Origin: Scatosoma sp045533485
GTDB taxonomy: Bacteria; Bacillota; Clostridia; Christensenellales; Borkfalkiaceae
Length of the DNA: 64,000 bases
Assembly: GCA_045533485.1 (NCBI GenBank)
Contig: JAZSHX010000019.1
Span: 10,952-74,951, forward strand
Direction: 5' to 3'
Position numbers and translations under genes: made by a program. Shown piece after piece: positions 1 through 9,238 of this stretch. Positions within the stretch are counted from its first letter, which is position 1, and every line of letters starts with the position of its first letter. Below the pieces are notes generated by a model. That model was given only the letters and a program-made list of their open reading frames with translations. It did no database searches and was not told where the DNA came from.

Positions 1-776
1 ATTTTTTTAACGATTATGCCCTGTATAGGTTGATAAACGTCTTCGCGCAGGCGCTTGCGCGCAACCAGCTTATCGCCGAAATACCGTTCTAAATACGCTT
101 CGCTTTTCACACCGTTCTTTGGCGAACGCAAAATTTGCTCTGTTTCCCCCTGCTTTACGATAGGCGCAGGCGGTACAATTTCCTCTAAAACGTTGGACAC
201 GATTTCATATCTATACCCGTCGCGCGTCCCCAAAAAGCTTACGCATAGCCGCCCGTCCTTTGCCGTGGCAATCAACCGCACGGGAAAGGGATGGGGGTTG
301 GTAAAGCGCAAATCGCTTTGCGACGAAACCATAGCGTCGCGCGACGGCGACACATAGCCCACACGCAAGGAGTGCGGATGAAATTCCGTCACCGCCAAGC
401 CCGATTTCAACGCCGCATTGTACACCGTGGTGCTCACTTGGCAAACGCCGCCGCCCACCCCCAAAACGTATTCCCCGTTGACGATGATTTTCGCTTGCTT
501 AAACCCTGCTTCGTTCGTGCGCCGCCCCACCGTTTGATTGAAAGAAAAATCGCCGTACGCCTGCACGGTAATGCCACTGATAAGCCCTGCCGCGATAGCG
601 ATATTTTGCGAACGGGCGCTTTCCGTTTTGTCGTAATACGTGGTGTAGGACGCAATCGTTTCAAACGTATACGCACGCGCGCAAACGCAAGGAAAAGGAA
701 AAAAAAGCCAACAAAAAAACGCGCTTGAAAGCAAAAGCGCGCAATTTTTTTTGAAATGGCGAAAGCGTTTTTTCAT
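1..776 (-). CDS. VanW-family secreted protein, C-terminal part beyond the window
   Basis: From the ATG at 776 the frame stays open to base 1, giving 258 codons of a gene that runs off the left edge. A basic start (MKKRFRHFKK) and a long hydrophobic stretch make residues 1-36 an export signal or anchor. A VanW domain follows, with the typical core GVGGGVCQVSTTVYNAAL at about residues 105-122 and later FHPHSLRVGYV. VanW proteins are cell-envelope proteins of unknown biochemistry, named from vancomycin-resistance clusters but common in Clostridia without resistance. The start is supported by AAGGGGGG about 6 nt upstream. Nothing nearby suggests glycopeptide resistance. Confidence 0.85.
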   Translation of the reverse strand, partial: MKKRFRHFKKNCALLLSSAFFCWLFFPFPCVCARAYTFETIASYTTYYDKTESARSQNIAIAAGLISGITVQAYGDFSFNQTVGRRTNEAGFKQAKIIVNGEYVLGVGGGVCQVSTTVYNAALKSGLAVTEFHPHSLRVGYVSPSRDAMVSSQSDLRFTNPHPFPVRLIATAKDGRLCVSFLGTRDGYRYEIVSNVLEEIVPPAPIVKQGETEQILRSPKNGVKSEAYLERYFGDKLVARKRLREDVYQPIQGIIVKK

Positions 777-917
777 ATCTTGCCCCCCTTGTATATGTAC
801 CGTCAAAAACATAGGGGCAGGTACGCGTTGAAAAATATTCAATGCGTACATGGTATACTTGTTTTACTTTTTCTACTATGTGACAATTACACAGAAAATA
901 TGCGCAAATTAAGTGTT

Positions 918-2003
918 TTACGGCTTAATCGCGCCTTTTTCTATGCGGATTTTATTGCAATCTTTTGTTTGCAACACTCTTTCTGCGTGCGTGCAAGTCA
1001 AAAGCGTTTGTACACCCGAAATGCACTGCAACAATTTCTTCCTGCGCGGCAAATCCAGCTCGCTCATCACGTCGTCCAAAATCAAGATAGGCGTTTCCCC
1101 CGAAACTTCCTTGAATATTTCCAGCTCGGCAAGCTTTAACGCCAAAGCGCAGGTGCGCGTTTGTCCTTGCGACGCATACGATTTTGCATCGACGCCCGAA
1201 ATGGCAACCGACAAATCGTCGCGGTGCGGTCCTACCGTCGTAAAGCCAAGGCGCAAATCCTTTTCGTAATATCTTTCCAGCTTACCTAAAAGCGACTTGG
1301 CAATTTGCTCTTCCGTGCCTTGGTATCCCCCTTCCAACTTGACGGTCAGCTCTTCCGCGTTATCCGTCAAAAACGCGTGCATTTTTTGCGCGTAAGGGGC
1401 TAATTTTTCCAAAAATTCCACACGCTTTTTAATGATAACCGCCGCGTATTTACAAAGCTGTTCATCCCAAACGGGCAATGTATCCAAAACCAGCGTAACG
1501 TCAGGATTTTTCAAAAGCGCGTTGCGTTGGTCCAAAATTTTATTGTAGCGCAAAAGCGCCGTGTAATAGGCAGGCGAAGTTTGCGCGATAGACAAGTTCA
1601 TAAACCGACGGCGTTCGTCCGGCCCGTCTTGAATTAAACGCAGTTCCCCAGGAGAGAAAAATACACTGTTGACGTGCCCCATCAAATCGGCGTTTTTGTT
1701 GATTTTGCTGCCGTTGACGCGGATTTCCCTGCCGTTTTCACGAATAATCGCCTGCAAGGTGACGTTGCCGTATTTATTTTCCGCTTCGGCGGTGATCACC
1801 GCTTGCTCCGCGCCCATTTTAATCAGCTGTTTGTCGTGGCGAATACGCAGCGACGCGCCCGTACAAAGGTAGAAAACGGCTTCGGCGCAGTTGGTTTTAC
1901 CCTGTGCGTTTTTTCCAAAAAGCACGTTCAAACCACGTTCAAACGTAAACGTTTCCCACTGATAATTTCTAAAATTTTGCAAGAATAATTTTTTTATTTG
2001 CAT
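918..2003 (-). CDS. recF: DNA replication/repair protein RecF
   Basis: RecF loads RecA at single-strand gaps and is an SMC-like ATPase. The protein starts MQIKKLFLQNFRNY, the family N-terminus, followed by Walker A GKNAQGKTN, the signature region YASQGQTRT and Walker B LILDDVMSELD. At 361 residues it is full length. I chose the ATG at 2003; a TTG at 2024 is in frame with a GGAAAAG upstream and cannot be excluded. It is transcribed away from dnaA, whereas in most Firmicutes recF lies downstream of dnaA-dnaN on the same strand. Confidence 0.95.
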   Translation of the reverse strand: MQIKKLFLQNFRNYQWETFTFERGLNVLFGKNAQGKTNCAEAVFYLCTGASLRIRHDKQLIKMGAEQAVITAEAENKYGNVTLQAIIRENGREIRVNGSKINKNADLMGHVNSVFFSPGELRLIQDGPDERRRFMNLSIAQTSPAYYTALLRYNKILDQRNALLKNPDVTLVLDTLPVWDEQLCKYAAVIIKKRVEFLEKLAPYAQKMHAFLTDNAEELTVKLEGGYQGTEEQIAKSLLGKLERYYEKDLRLGFTTVGPHRDDLSVAISGVDAKSYASQGQTRTCALALKLAELEIFKEVSGETPILILDDVMSELDLPRRKKLLQCISGVQTLLTCTHAERVLQTKDCNKIRIEKGAIKP

Positions 2004-2057
2004 AATCTTGAATAACCCGCCCAAAATCGCTTTCTTTTCCGCGCGATTTGTATTATA

Positions 2058-2086
2058 ATTATATCAAATAATTTAGAAAATTACAA
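2058..2086 (-). promoter_or_regulatory. recF promoter
   Basis: On the minus strand TTGTAA (2086-2081), a 17-bp spacer and a perfect TATAAT (2063-2058) place the recF transcript start near 2051. On the plus strand the same AT-rich block offers TATAAT at 2054-2059 with a weak TTTCTT (2031-2036) as a possible dnaA promoter, so the two may compete. Confidence 0.7.
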
Positions 2087-2137
2087 GGTATAAACAGCGA
2101 AAAGGTAAAAAATAATTTACACAAGGGGAAAAACGAC

Positions 2138-3472
2138 ATGGCAGAACATTCGCAATTACAATTTGTGTGGAAACAAATTTCCGAACGGGCGCAAAATATC
2201 ATTCCGCCCATTTCCTACAATCACTTATTCAAGGATTTGGAGCCGGTAGATATTGCCGGCAGGAAAATCGTACTCAAATGCCCCACCGAAATCAACGCTA
2301 TGTCCATTTCCACGAAATTTGCAGACGCGTTGAAAACGGCGATCGTGAAAAGCGAATGCGGCGTAGTCGATTTCCGTTTATACGTAGAAGGCAGCGACAC
2401 GTTCACGTTGGAAGCGGAAGAAGACGCGTTCGGCGCGTTCCCCCCGTCGCCTATCAATAAGCAATTCACGTTTGATTCGTTCGTAGTCGGCCCCGGGAGC
2501 AAGCTTGCCTACGCGGCGGCAAAAGCCGTAGCGGAAGCCCCCGGCGCGGTGTTCAACCCCCTGTTTATCTACGGAGAATCGGGGCTTGGCAAAACGCACC
2601 TTATGCACGCCATCGCCAACGAAATCGAAAAGAAATCACCCGAAAAGAAAGTGCTTTACACCACTTGCGAAAATTTCTTAAACGAATTTATCGATTCCAT
2701 CACGCAAAAAAGCGGCGCGCGGTTTAGACTGCATTACCGCAACGTAGACGTTTTGATGATTGACGACGTGCAGTTTTTGAAAAACAAAACGCAAGTGCAG
2801 GAAGAATTTTTCCACACCTTCAACGAATTGTCGGCGCAAAACAAGCAAATCGTACTCACCTGCGACCGTCCGCCCAAGGAAATCGCAACGTTGGAAGACA
2901 GACTTCGCACGCGCTTTGAAGGCGGTATGATTGCGGATATTCAACCCCCTTCGCAGGAAACGAAAATCGCCATTTTGAAACGCAAGGCACTGGATAGAAA
3001 GTGCATCGTCCCCGAAGAAGTGCTTGACTTTTTGGCAAGCGATTCCGGCCACGACGTAAGAACGCTGGAAGGCAGATTGACGAAAGTGATTTTCGCAAGC
3101 CGTTTGCACGAAGAGCCCATTTCGCTCTCCCTTGCCAAGCTGGCTTTGTCGGAAGCGGTCAACGACACGGAAGAACAGGAAGACGTCACGCCCGAAAAAA
3201 TCATCGCGGCGGTTTGCGGCTATTTCAAGCAAAGAAAGGAAGACTTGCTTGGCAAAGGCAAGAAAGCAGACTTAGTAAAAGCGCGCCAAATTTGCGCGTA
3301 TTTAATGTGCGAAATGCTCTCCCTGCCCCTTGTATCGGTAGGCAACGCGCTGGGCGGCCGCGACCACACGACGATTATGTATGCGCGCGATAAAATGGAA
3401 AGCTTGCTCAAATTAAACGAAAAAATCGCAAAAGAAATCGACGATATTAAAAATATCGTACTCAAACAATAA
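2138..3472 (+). CDS. dnaA: Chromosomal replication initiator DnaA
   Basis: DnaA binds DnaA boxes and melts the origin. The 444-residue protein has an N-terminal domain (about 1-70), a short linker, the AAA+ domain with Walker A GESGLGKT (146-153) and Walker B LMIDD (206-210), and the C-terminal DNA-binding domain with the DnaA signature GGRDHTTIMYARDK. AAGGGG lies 8-9 nt before the ATG. The next gene, mnmG, starts 6 bp after the stop, so the two are probably cotranscribed; the usual partner dnaN is not adjacent. Confidence 0.97.
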   Translation: MAEHSQLQFVWKQISERAQNIIPPISYNHLFKDLEPVDIAGRKIVLKCPTEINAMSISTKFADALKTAIVKSECGVVDFRLYVEGSDTFTLEAEEDAFGAFPPSPINKQFTFDSFVVGPGSKLAYAAAKAVAEAPGAVFNPLFIYGESGLGKTHLMHAIANEIEKKSPEKKVLYTTCENFLNEFIDSITQKSGARFRLHYRNVDVLMIDDVQFLKNKTQVQEEFFHTFNELSAQNKQIVLTCDRPPKEIATLEDRLRTRFEGGMIADIQPPSQETKIAILKRKALDRKCIVPEEVLDFLASDSGHDVRTLEGRLTKVIFASRLHEEPISLSLAKLALSEAVNDTEEQEDVTPEKIIAAVCGYFKQRKEDLLGKGKKADLVKARQICAYLMCEMLSLPLVSVGNALGGRDHTTIMYARDKMESLLKLNEKIAKEIDDIKNIVLKQ

Positions 3473-3478
3473 AAAAGT

Positions 3479-5356
3479 ATGTCAAAAGTCACGGTGGAAT
3501 TTTTAGAATATGCCGCGGAAGCGGTCGTTGTAGGCGCAGGTCACGCAGGTTGTGAAGCTGCGCTTGCTTTGGCGCGCACGGGCATTAAAACGGCGCTTCT
3601 TACGCTCAATTTAGACAGCATCGCGTTTTTGCCCTGCAATCCGTCCATCGGCGGCACGGCAAAAGGGCATTTGGTGCGTGAAATCGATGCGCTGGGCGGT
3701 CAAATGGGCATCGTAGCCGACGACACCGCCTTGCAAATTCGAATGCTCAACGTCGGCAAAGGCGCGGCAGTGCAATCCTTACGCGCGCAGTCGGACAAAA
3801 ACGCCTACCACCGCGCGATGAAGCAGGTGCTGGAAAACACGGAAAATTTACGCGTAATGCAGGCGGAAGCGACGGAAATTTTAACGGAAAACGGCGCGGT
3901 AAGCGGCGTAAAAACCAACTACGGCGGCATTATCACCTGCAAAGCGGTTATTCTTTGTACGGGCGTGTACTTAAACGGCGAAACGATCACGGGCGAAGTG
4001 GTACAAAAATCCGGCCCGAACGGTTTTGCGCCTGCCAACCATTTGACGGACAGCTTGATAAAGCTTGGCTTCAACGTGCGCCGTTTCAAAACGGGTACGC
4101 CTGCACGCTTAGACGGCAAAACGCTTTCGTATGAAAAGTGCGAAATTCAAAACGGCGACACGGACGTTTATCCGTTTTCCTTTATGCACGATAAAACGCC
4201 CGAAAGCAAGCTGCCCTGCTATTTAACCTACACCAACCAAACCACGCACGATATTATCCTGCAAAACTTAGACCGCTCCCCCTTGTATAACGGCACGATT
4301 TCATCGACAGGCCCCAGATACTGCCCGTCCATCGAAACCAAGGTCGTCCGTTTCAAGGACAAGGAACGCCATCAAATTTTCTTAGAGCCCGAAGGCGCGG
4401 ACACAAACGAAGTGTACGTGCAAGGGCTGTCTACGTCCATGCCCCACGACGTACAGCACGCGATGTACAACTCCGTGGCAGGGCTGGAAAACGCCGTGTT
4501 TACGCGTTACGGCTATGCGATTGAATACGACTGTATCGACACCTTAGACGTGTTGCCGACCTTGGAATTTAAGAAGGTACAAGGCGTTTACACGGCAGGT
4601 CAAATCAACGGCACGTCGGGCTACGAAGAAGCGGCGGCACAAGGGCTGATGGCAGGCTTGAACGCGTCGCTGAAACTGCGCGGACTCCCCCCCTTTATCC
4701 TGCGCCGCGACGAAGCGTATATCGGAGTGCTTATCGACGATTTGGTAACCAAAGGCACGGACGAGCCCTACCGTATGATGACTTCGCGCGCGGAGCATAG
4801 AATTTGTCTGCGCCAAGACAACGCCGATTTCCGCTTGACGGAGAAAGGCAAGCAGGTGGGTTTGGTCACGGAAGAACGCTATCAAAGATATCTGCAAAGA
4901 AAGGAAAAATACGAACAGTTACTCACTTCGTTGCGTACACGCCTGCCCCAAAAGGACGTTGCGCCGTTTTTGGAGCAGTACGGCTACGACAAGCCCTGCG
5001 GCGGCGTTTCGTATGCGGATATGTTAAAACGCTCCATTTCCTTAAAGGATATTATGGCGCATTTCCACGTGTTTGAAGAATACGATAAAAACGTGTTGGA
5101 AACGGCGGAAATCACCGTCAAATACGAAGGGTACTTAAAACAGGGCTTGGAAATGATAGAACGCGCCAAGCGCTTGGAAGAAAAAACCTTGCCTGCCGAT
5201 TTGGATTACGACCAAATTTTAGGGCTTAGGTTGGAAGCACGGGAAAAGCTCAACCAAATCAAGCCGTTAAACCTTGGCCAAGCAGGCAGAATTTCGGGTG
5301 TCAACCCTGCGGACGTGTCCGTGTTGATGGTTTGGCTTTCTACGCAAAAACAATAA
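3479..5356 (+). CDS. mnmG: tRNA uridine-34 5-carboxymethylaminomethyl modification enzyme MnmG (GidA)
   Basis: With MnmE this FAD enzyme installs the cmnm5 group on U34 of certain tRNAs. The 625-residue length is standard. Visible motifs are the FAD-binding VVGAGHAGCEAALA (about 16-29), CNPSIGGTAKGH, GPRYCPSIE and the C-terminal helical domain ending in the family pattern GRISGVNPADVSVLMVWL. It starts 6 bp after dnaA with only a weak A-rich Shine-Dalgarno, suggesting translational coupling. mnmE is not in the window. Confidence 0.96.
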   Translation: MSKVTVEFLEYAAEAVVVGAGHAGCEAALALARTGIKTALLTLNLDSIAFLPCNPSIGGTAKGHLVREIDALGGQMGIVADDTALQIRMLNVGKGAAVQSLRAQSDKNAYHRAMKQVLENTENLRVMQAEATEILTENGAVSGVKTNYGGIITCKAVILCTGVYLNGETITGEVVQKSGPNGFAPANHLTDSLIKLGFNVRRFKTGTPARLDGKTLSYEKCEIQNGDTDVYPFSFMHDKTPESKLPCYLTYTNQTTHDIILQNLDRSPLYNGTISSTGPRYCPSIETKVVRFKDKERHQIFLEPEGADTNEVYVQGLSTSMPHDVQHAMYNSVAGLENAVFTRYGYAIEYDCIDTLDVLPTLEFKKVQGVYTAGQINGTSGYEEAAAQGLMAGLNASLKLRGLPPFILRRDEAYIGVLIDDLVTKGTDEPYRMMTSRAEHRICLRQDNADFRLTEKGKQVGLVTEERYQRYLQRKEKYEQLLTSLRTRLPQKDVAPFLEQYGYDKPCGGVSYADMLKRSISLKDIMAHFHVFEEYDKNVLETAEITVKYEGYLKQGLEMIERAKRLEEKTLPADLDYDQILGLRLEAREKLNQIKPLNLGQAGRISGVNPADVSVLMVWLSTQKQ

Positions 5357-5367
5357 GGGGAAACTGT

Positions 5368-6300
5368 ATGGTAAAATATTCAATCGTCGTGCCTGCTTAT
5401 AACGAAGAACAATCGTTGCAGCTTTTCTACGACGCCGTAACGCCGAAAATGGACAGTTTGGGCGAAGAATACGAAATGATTTTCGTAAACGACGGCAGCA
5501 GGGATGCAACGAAAGACATTTTACGCGCGCTTTGCGAAAAGGACAAGCGCGTGAAAGCGGCGAACTTTTCACGCAATTTCGGGCAACAAGCCGCCCTGCT
5601 TTGCGGACTGCGCCTTGCCCAAGGTCAAGCGGTAATCGCTATGGACGCCGATTTGCAAGATCCGCCCGAAGTGGCACTGCAAATGATAGAAAAATGGAAG
5701 GACGGCTACCAAGTGGTACACGGCAAACGCCGCGCAAGACAAGGCGAAAGCGCGTTCAAAAAACGCACCGCGTCCCTTTTTTATAAAATGGCGCGCAAAT
5801 GGACGAATATCGATATTCCGCAATCGGTGGGCGATTTCAAGCTGTACGACAGAGCCGTGGTAGACACCATTTTGTCGCTACCCGAACACGATCGGCTTTT
5901 GCGCGTGCAAACGGCGTGGGTGGGCTTTTCGCAAACGGAAGTGGAATTTGACCGCCCTGAGCGCATCGCAGGTCAAACGCATTACACCTTGAAAAAGATG
6001 CTTGCGCTTGCCAAAGCAGGCATTTTCCCCAACACCCAAAAAACGCTTTCTTTGCCCTTAAAAACGGGCATTGCGCTGACGGCTTTAAGCGTGTGCTGTT
6101 TCGCCGTTTTCGCCGTTTTAGCGTGCGCAAACGTGTGGTTTGGCGGTTTGACGGCGTGGCTGTTCCCTGCTATCGGTTTGGCGACGGGCTTGATTTTATG
6201 CGGACAGGGTATGGCGAATATCCACGTGGGCATGATTTATAAGGAAGTGCAAAATCGGCCGCAATATATCGTGGACGAAACGTTTAATTTGGATAAATAA
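5368..6300 (+). CDS. Family 2 glycosyltransferase, GtrB/DPM1-like, membrane-anchored
   Basis: This family usually transfers a sugar from a nucleotide sugar to undecaprenyl phosphate at the inner face of the membrane. The protein begins with a GT-A fold: YSIVVPAYNEEQSL, FVNDGSRD, then MDADLQDPPE with the DxD-type motif, and the QSVGDFKLYDR region typical of GtrB-like enzymes. Two C-terminal membrane segments (about 235-255 and 265-290) follow. The ATG at 5368 has AAGGGG upstream and lies 11 bp after mnmG; an upstream in-frame start at 5332 lies inside mnmG and was rejected. The acceptor and sugar cannot be read from sequence. Confidence 0.88.
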   Translation: MVKYSIVVPAYNEEQSLQLFYDAVTPKMDSLGEEYEMIFVNDGSRDATKDILRALCEKDKRVKAANFSRNFGQQAALLCGLRLAQGQAVIAMDADLQDPPEVALQMIEKWKDGYQVVHGKRRARQGESAFKKRTASLFYKMARKWTNIDIPQSVGDFKLYDRAVVDTILSLPEHDRLLRVQTAWVGFSQTEVEFDRPERIAGQTHYTLKKMLALAKAGIFPNTQKTLSLPLKTGIALTALSVCCFAVFAVLACANVWFGGLTAWLFPAIGLATGLILCGQGMANIHVGMIYKEVQNRPQYIVDETFNLDK

Positions 6301-6306
6301 TATAAG

Positions 6307-6338
6307 CCGCCTTTTTTTTATCGAAAGGCGGTTTTTTT
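6307..6338 (+). terminator. Intrinsic terminator of the dnaA-mnmG-glycosyltransferase unit
   Basis: CCGCCTTT pairs with AAAGGCGG around a short T-rich loop and is followed by seven Ts, 7 bp after the glycosyltransferase stop. Confidence 0.85.
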
Positions 6339-6380
6339 GGGATTCTATCACTTCACTGCGTTCCATTCCAGAATGACAAT
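6339..6380. repeat. Intergenic CCAGAATGACA-type repeat, single copy
   Basis: GATTCTATCACTTCACTGCG followed by CCAGAATGACA closely matches the copies clustered at 9906-10094. Such repeats are common between genes of gut Firmicutes. Confidence 0.6.
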
Positions 6381-6562
6381 CCTCCCTTTTTCTCACGCAA
6401 GGTAAGGTGAGCCTTGCGTTCGGTCACCGCAAACGCGCCCTATGCGTTTGCTCATCTCGTCCCTAAAAAGCGTTATCAACGCTTTTCTTTACGGGCAACT
6501 CGTCCCCCTTTGCACAAGGGAAGGCATTTATTTACGAGCAACTGATAACCCATAACTAAAAC
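6381..6562. other. Non-coding stretch with three consecutive hairpins
   Basis: No credible gene. Three perfect inverted repeats sit in a row: CGCAAGG/CCTTGCG (6396-6418), GCAAACGC/GCGTTTGC (6429-6451) and AAAAGCGTT/AACGCTTTT (6466-6486). They may be remnants of repeats or a structured RNA; no promoter was recognised. Confidence 0.45.
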
Positions 6563-6590
6563 GACCGCGGTGGAAAAATCCACCGCGGTG
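6563..6590 (-). terminator. GC-rich hairpin after the BIG2 surface protein gene
   Basis: ACCGCGGTGGA and TCCACCGCGGT form an 11-bp stem 50 bp downstream of the minus-strand BIG2 gene. The following T tract (CGTTTTAG) is weak, so it may only slow or protect the 3' end. Confidence 0.5.
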
Positions 6591-6639
6591 TTTCTCATCA
6601 CGCCCTTAAACAAGCGTTTTTATCTTTTGTGTTTTTTGC

Positions 6640-8970
6640 TTATTCCGCATCTGCAAAGTTAAGCGTAACGTCGCTATACGTATATGTGGTATTTGCAATA
6701 CGCGCCATCGTACCGTTACCATCGGAATCATAGTTCGCAATCAAACGAAGCCCAATTGTAACAACGGAATACTGACTACTAATAGTGTTCGCTTTCGGCG
6801 TACCATCTGCTTCGAAATAATTAAAGTAAGTTTCTGCCTTAATTGTAAGCGTTACCGTGCCATCTTCATTAATAACGGGCGTACTGTCAATATTGTGACA
6901 TTGATAATTATTTGCCGAACCGTCATTATACCACAAAATGTTGCAGGTATACGTATGGTTGCTATGTGCTACAAATTCTGCAATCTTATATCCTTGCGCA
7001 GTCAACTTAAACGAAACAGATTCTGCACCCTTCGCTACGAATACATACTTTAACCAACCTGCACTAAAACCAGTCGCACAGTTGTTGCCCGTCATCAAGA
7101 ACGAAGCACTATTTAAGTCGGATTTAACGGTGGTGGTATCTACTCTCGTATCAAAATACGTTGCATCCAGCATTGTAACGTTCGGTGTCACATCGTCAAT
7201 ATAACCGCCCTTTACATAGCTTCCATTCGAAACATAAATACCAAAGCCCACGTAATTGATATCCGTACCGCTCAAAAGCTTACCATCCGTACCAAAAGCC
7301 GTATGATATTGCGCCGCCGTAAGCGTATTCAAGAAATATCCACCGTCTGCAACGTAAACTTGCGTTCCCGCTGTAATTTGCGAAGCAGTAAAGCTATTCG
7401 CGTATACTCTAAAACTATGCGTTGTCGTTGCACTCGCATCAGAAGAATACCACTTAAATCGCAACGAAGACGCTTGTAATTCGTTGAATACGTAATGCAA
7501 GTAGCTGGAGTCAACTACAAATCTGTTCTGCGAAGTATTAGAATCAACTTTAACCGCATAATTACCATTTGCCGCCGTGGTCGCTACCGCCGTTGCAGCC
7601 ATTGCACCAGCCGAAGTACCGCCTTGGATAGCCGCATTTGCTTTGCCATCTTCAAAATTAATCGTGTCTACCGTATAATCGCCCATTTGGATATCATCGA
7701 AATACAAAATTTCAGGCGTAACGATATTTTGTGCTGCTGTTACGTTATCTCCCGTGAACGCGATACGCATACAATGATTATATTCATTGCGTAACATTAC
7801 ATTCCAAAAATCTCTGTTATAGGAGAGCGTAAACTTATACAACGTTTCTTCGCCGTTCTGTACGGGAGAACCTTCTGCATAAAACATATTAGTACTGTTA
7901 TAGCCATATAACATTTGGTAAGGAGAACCGTTCGCATTGTCATACAAATAACGAATGTATGGAACATCAGAATAAATCGTCCACGTGAAATAGTCGTGTT
8001 CTTCAAAAATCCAGTTGATATAGTCTACGTTAAATGCAAATTTAGGATTTTGAATATACTGTTCACCATTAAATGTACATTCTTTGACGTTTAATACTTT
8101 GTTGTTATCGGCAAGCGTTACAATTTCCCAATTAGTATTTCCGTTTACATTTGCCAAAGGAGAAACGGTTGCTTCGCCTTCAAAGCCGTATTTTTCGCCC
8201 CAAGTGCTTACGATTTCGCAAACCGTACCTGCGCCGCCCATAACTGCGTTGATTTTCGCTTTGCCTACGCCCGTTACCGTCACTTTACCATTGTTATCTA
8301 CGGTTGCAACGCTGTCGTCGGACGAAGACCACATAACGCTATATCCGGCAGGCGTCGTCGTTGCCGTAAGCTGCACGGTTTCGCCAACTTCCGCTTCGAT
8401 GCTTTGTCCGTCTTGTTCGCCAAGCGAAATTGCGCTGACAGCATTTGCCACGAACGCGTCTAATTGCGTGTCTACCGCGCCGCCTGCCAAAACTTTCGAA
8501 GCCGTTTTCGCGATGCTGGTCGTTGCTTCGTTGGACGTATGTACCACTTCGCCGTTTACTTCTACGTACGAAACAGCCGTAACTTCCGTCACGTAATCGC
8601 TTGCAGGGATTTCCAAAAGCACTGCGTTCCAGCCCGTGCTGTCCGTGCGCCAGTTGGTTGCAGGTACTTTCACTTGATAGGGAACTGCGTTGCCGTCGGG
8701 GTTTTGTTCCGTTACCACGCTGGACGTGAACGAAAGCACCGTGTAGCATTCGGTGTTTTCCGCGCCTTTCAAATATTCGGGGCAGTCCACCTTAAATCTC
8801 AAACCCGTGGGGTTATTCACCGAGCCGTCGCCAAGACGTACAGCCGATTCGGAAATTTGGAATTTAGTCCAGTCGGTTTCCGCTTGTGCGGTCACGTTTG
8901 CCGCGCCTACGCCTGCGCAAAGCGCCGCTGCAAAAGCCAAGGATGCTACTAACGTAATTTTCTTTCTCAT
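6640..8970 (-). CDS. Secreted protein with bacterial Ig-like (BIG2) domain
   Basis: A 776-residue exported protein. Residues 1-30 are a signal peptide (RKKITLVASLAFAAALCAGV, ending near AQA). A BIG2 domain lies at about 185-255, with TVQLTATTTPAGYSVMWSS and VATVDNNGKVTVTGVGKA. The rest is Asn/Thr/Tyr-rich beta-type sequence with two similar halves that look like carbohydrate-binding jelly-rolls, but I cannot name the family. No LPxTG or other C-terminal anchor is present. The ATG at 8970 has a perfect AGGAGG 11 nt upstream; an in-frame start at 9012 was rejected. It overlaps the stop of the 49-aa gene as ATGA, so translation is probably coupled. Confidence 0.8.
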   Translation of the reverse strand: MRKKITLVASLAFAAALCAGVGAANVTAQAETDWTKFQISESAVRLGDGSVNNPTGLRFKVDCPEYLKGAENTECYTVLSFTSSVVTEQNPDGNAVPYQVKVPATNWRTDSTGWNAVLLEIPASDYVTEVTAVSYVEVNGEVVHTSNEATTSIAKTASKVLAGGAVDTQLDAFVANAVSAISLGEQDGQSIEAEVGETVQLTATTTPAGYSVMWSSSDDSVATVDNNGKVTVTGVGKAKINAVMGGAGTVCEIVSTWGEKYGFEGEATVSPLANVNGNTNWEIVTLADNNKVLNVKECTFNGEQYIQNPKFAFNVDYINWIFEEHDYFTWTIYSDVPYIRYLYDNANGSPYQMLYGYNSTNMFYAEGSPVQNGEETLYKFTLSYNRDFWNVMLRNEYNHCMRIAFTGDNVTAAQNIVTPEILYFDDIQMGDYTVDTINFEDGKANAAIQGGTSAGAMAATAVATTAANGNYAVKVDSNTSQNRFVVDSSYLHYVFNELQASSLRFKWYSSDASATTTHSFRVYANSFTASQITAGTQVYVADGGYFLNTLTAAQYHTAFGTDGKLLSGTDINYVGFGIYVSNGSYVKGGYIDDVTPNVTMLDATYFDTRVDTTTVKSDLNSASFLMTGNNCATGFSAGWLKYVFVAKGAESVSFKLTAQGYKIAEFVAHSNHTYTCNILWYNDGSANNYQCHNIDSTPVINEDGTVTLTIKAETYFNYFEADGTPKANTISSQYSVVTIGLRLIANYDSDGNGTMARIANTTYTYSDVTLNFADAE

Positions 8971-9116
8971 TGCCACGTTTCCTCCTTGCTGTTTGCGTTG
9001 CCGGGGAACCAAACACCGTTGTCCCCGTTGCTGTCCGTGAATTCCGCCGACGCTGTTAAAACGTCTGCATCGTCAAGGATAAGCAATTTGAGTTCAAAAG
9101 CTTCATACTTTCTCAT
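8967..9116 (-). CDS. 49-aa peptide translationally coupled to the BIG2 protein
   Basis: An ATG at 9116 preceded by AAGGAGG (about 10 nt) opens a 49-codon frame that ends in TGA at 8969-8967, overlapping the ATG of the next gene by ATGA. The peptide begins MRKYEAFELKLLILDDADVL and continues TASAEF before a Gly/Asn/Asp-rich tail. Its start resembles the short MKKYxxPE...DVITTS-type peptides often annotated as hypothetical in gut Clostridia; this is recollection, not a search result. There is no signal peptide and no cysteine. It could be a functional small protein or a translational leader. The strong RBS and exact overlap argue that it is translated. Confidence 0.7.
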   Translation of the reverse strand: MRKYEAFELKLLILDDADVLTASAEFTDSNGDNGVWFPGNANSKEETWQ

Positions 9117-9212
9117 TTTCTTATATCCTCCTTGATATAAAAATTTTTTTATTTTTTACTGCTTTCAATATGCGCCACTTGACGGCAGTAAATTTTCTCT
9201 TATAAGTGTTTG

Positions 9213-9238
9213 CTTGTGCTTGTTTGTACAAGCACAAG
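9213..9238. promoter_or_regulatory. Perfect inverted repeat upstream of the 49-aa/BIG2 unit
   Basis: CTTGTGCTTG (9213-9222) and CAAGCACAAG (9229-9238) form a perfect 10-bp dyad with a 6-nt centre. Position about 100 bp upstream of the 49-aa gene suggests an operator or an RNA hairpin near the 5' end of its transcript. Confidence 0.5.

Noticed and set aside
1..776. VanW gene as a sign of vancomycin resistance
   Set aside because: VanW-family proteins are common in Clostridia without any van ligase or VanHAX genes, and none are nearby.
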